DNA from: an uncultured Phaeodactylibacter sp.
Lineage (GTDB): Bacteria; Bacteroidota; Bacteroidia; Chitinophagales; Saprospiraceae
Direction: 5' to 3'
Assembly: GCA_913057245.1 (NCBI GenBank)
Contig: CAJXNH010000030.1
Span: 1-42,279 of the forward strand
DNA: 42,279 nt
Positions 41,953 through 42,279 of the stretch are shown here, in pieces. Position 1 is the first letter of the stretch. Each line of letters starts with the position of its first letter. A program made the translations under genes and the position numbers. The notes under the pieces are model-generated. The model was not told where the DNA came from. It saw only the letters and a program-made list of their open reading frames with translations, and ran no database searches.

Positions 41953-42111
41953 ATGCATCTTGACACAGACGGGCAGCGCGTAGCCCAATTTGATCTAATA
42001 GTGACCGACCGCTTCTTAGAGGCGGATTTGAGCACTTACCCGAAAGGGCTTTACATTGCTGTGGTTCATTTGATAGACGGCAGCACCCAAAGCGTAAAGG
42101 TCATTAAGTAA
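41953..42111 (+). pseudogene. Orphan T9SS type A sorting-domain fragment
   Basis: 52 codons from ATG 41953 (an in-frame TGA at 41935 bounds it upstream). DTDGQRVAQFDLIV, then LSTYPKGLYIAVVHLIDG and a final SVKVIK fit the last ~55 residues of a type A sorting domain. Neither a signal peptide nor a cargo domain precedes it. I infer a truncated T9SS gene. A terminator follows. Confidence 0.55.
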
Positions 42112-42125
42112 TTGCTTCAAAAAAG

Positions 42126-42165
42126 AAGCCATGCTGCTTGAGGTTTTCAGGTGGCATGGCTTTTC
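42126..42165 (+). terminator. Terminator after the orphan sorting fragment
   Basis: Nine-base arms (AAGCCATGC at 42126-42134, GCATGGCTT at 42154-42162) around a 19-base loop, followed by TTTT and CT. Confidence 0.65.
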
Positions 42166-42178
42166 TAATATACGAATC

Positions 42179-42279
42179 ATGCGGTATTTTATTGGTTGTT
42201 TACTTTTGTTCGGTAGCCCTTTTCTATATGCCCAATTACACGACTACAATTGGATGATGGGATACAGCGGTGGGGAAGG
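42179..42279 (+). CDS. Start of a secreted protein, 3' partial
   Basis: ATG 42179 opens MRYFIGCLLLFGSPFLYAQ, a signal peptide with cleavage likely after YA, then LHDYNWMMGYSGGE. The HDYNWxxGY start resembles the N-terminus of Bacteroidota secreted proteins that often carry a T9SS tail. The rest lies beyond the window. Thirty-three residues are visible. Confidence 0.65.
   Translation, partial: MRYFIGCLLLFGSPFLYAQLHDYNWMMGYSGGE

Noticed and set aside
41799..42035. 78-codon minus-strand ORF near the right edge
   Set aside because: The plus strand over the same bases encodes a recognisable T9SS tail, and the left half is the helicase promoter region.
1..42279. tRNA, rRNA, prophage or complete insertion sequence
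   Set aside because: No cloverleaf, rRNA-like or transposase sequence was recognised by reading; a covariance search would be needed to exclude a tRNA fully.

Overview
The window reads as a chromosomal segment of a marine or environmental member of the Bacteroidota, plausibly a Saprospiria-like lineage (inference). The lines of evidence are: large secreted proteins ending in type IX secretion (T9SS) sorting domains, both the CHU_C/gliding-motility type B form and the type A tail form; SprB-type repeats; a DUF4199 protein; starts preceded by A-rich leaders rather than Shine-Dalgarno sites; and a few TAnnTTTG-like promoter boxes. Base composition looks even and there is no intact transposase, phage gene, rRNA or recognisable tRNA.

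Layout. 1-6216 is the 3' part of a giant T9SS type B surface protein built of tandem repeats, including a perfect-length array of seventeen 54-residue units. 6393-8855 (minus) holds a stray T9SS tail fragment and a broken beta-helix/DUF1349 surface protein, interrupted at two poly-G tracts and by two in-frame stops. 9159-13193 (plus) carries an enoyl-CoA hydratase, a GMC oxidoreductase, an outer-membrane barrel, a coiled-coil lipoprotein and a CsbD-type stress protein. 13261-18532 (minus) carries two overlapping lipoprotein genes, an alpha/beta hydrolase and a NYN nuclease fused to a cold-shock domain. 18834-25942 (plus) holds a Bax-inhibitor-1 homologue, a TraR/DksA zinc-finger protein, the radA / DCC thiol oxidoreductase / RluA pseudouridine synthase cluster, an internally deleted Rpn-type nuclease relic, a PorT-like barrel and asnS.

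26005-31534 (minus) contains a DUF4199 membrane protein, a lipoprotein, a T9SS cargo protein, a sodium:solute symporter and, just upstream of the symporter, a 50-residue single-pass membrane protein missed by long-ORF calling. 31673-34962 (plus) has an AbrB-like antitoxin and PIN toxin pair with a palindrome over the start, a TPM-domain protein and an unknown secreted protein. A 122-bp MITE-like inverted repeat follows, then a Uma2 nuclease (minus), a long M16 peptidase (plus) and a SNF2 helicase (minus). The right edge carries a second stray T9SS tail and the start of another secreted protein.

Most of the region is ordinary housekeeping and envelope biology. The points most worth a second look are the interrupted beta-helix adhesin with poly-G tracts, the 17-unit array with an 810-bp higher-order repeat, the small protein paired with the symporter, the NYN-cold-shock fusion, the toxin-antitoxin palindrome, the MITE-like element and the orphan T9SS tails. 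I did not find a clear, wholly new multi-gene system.
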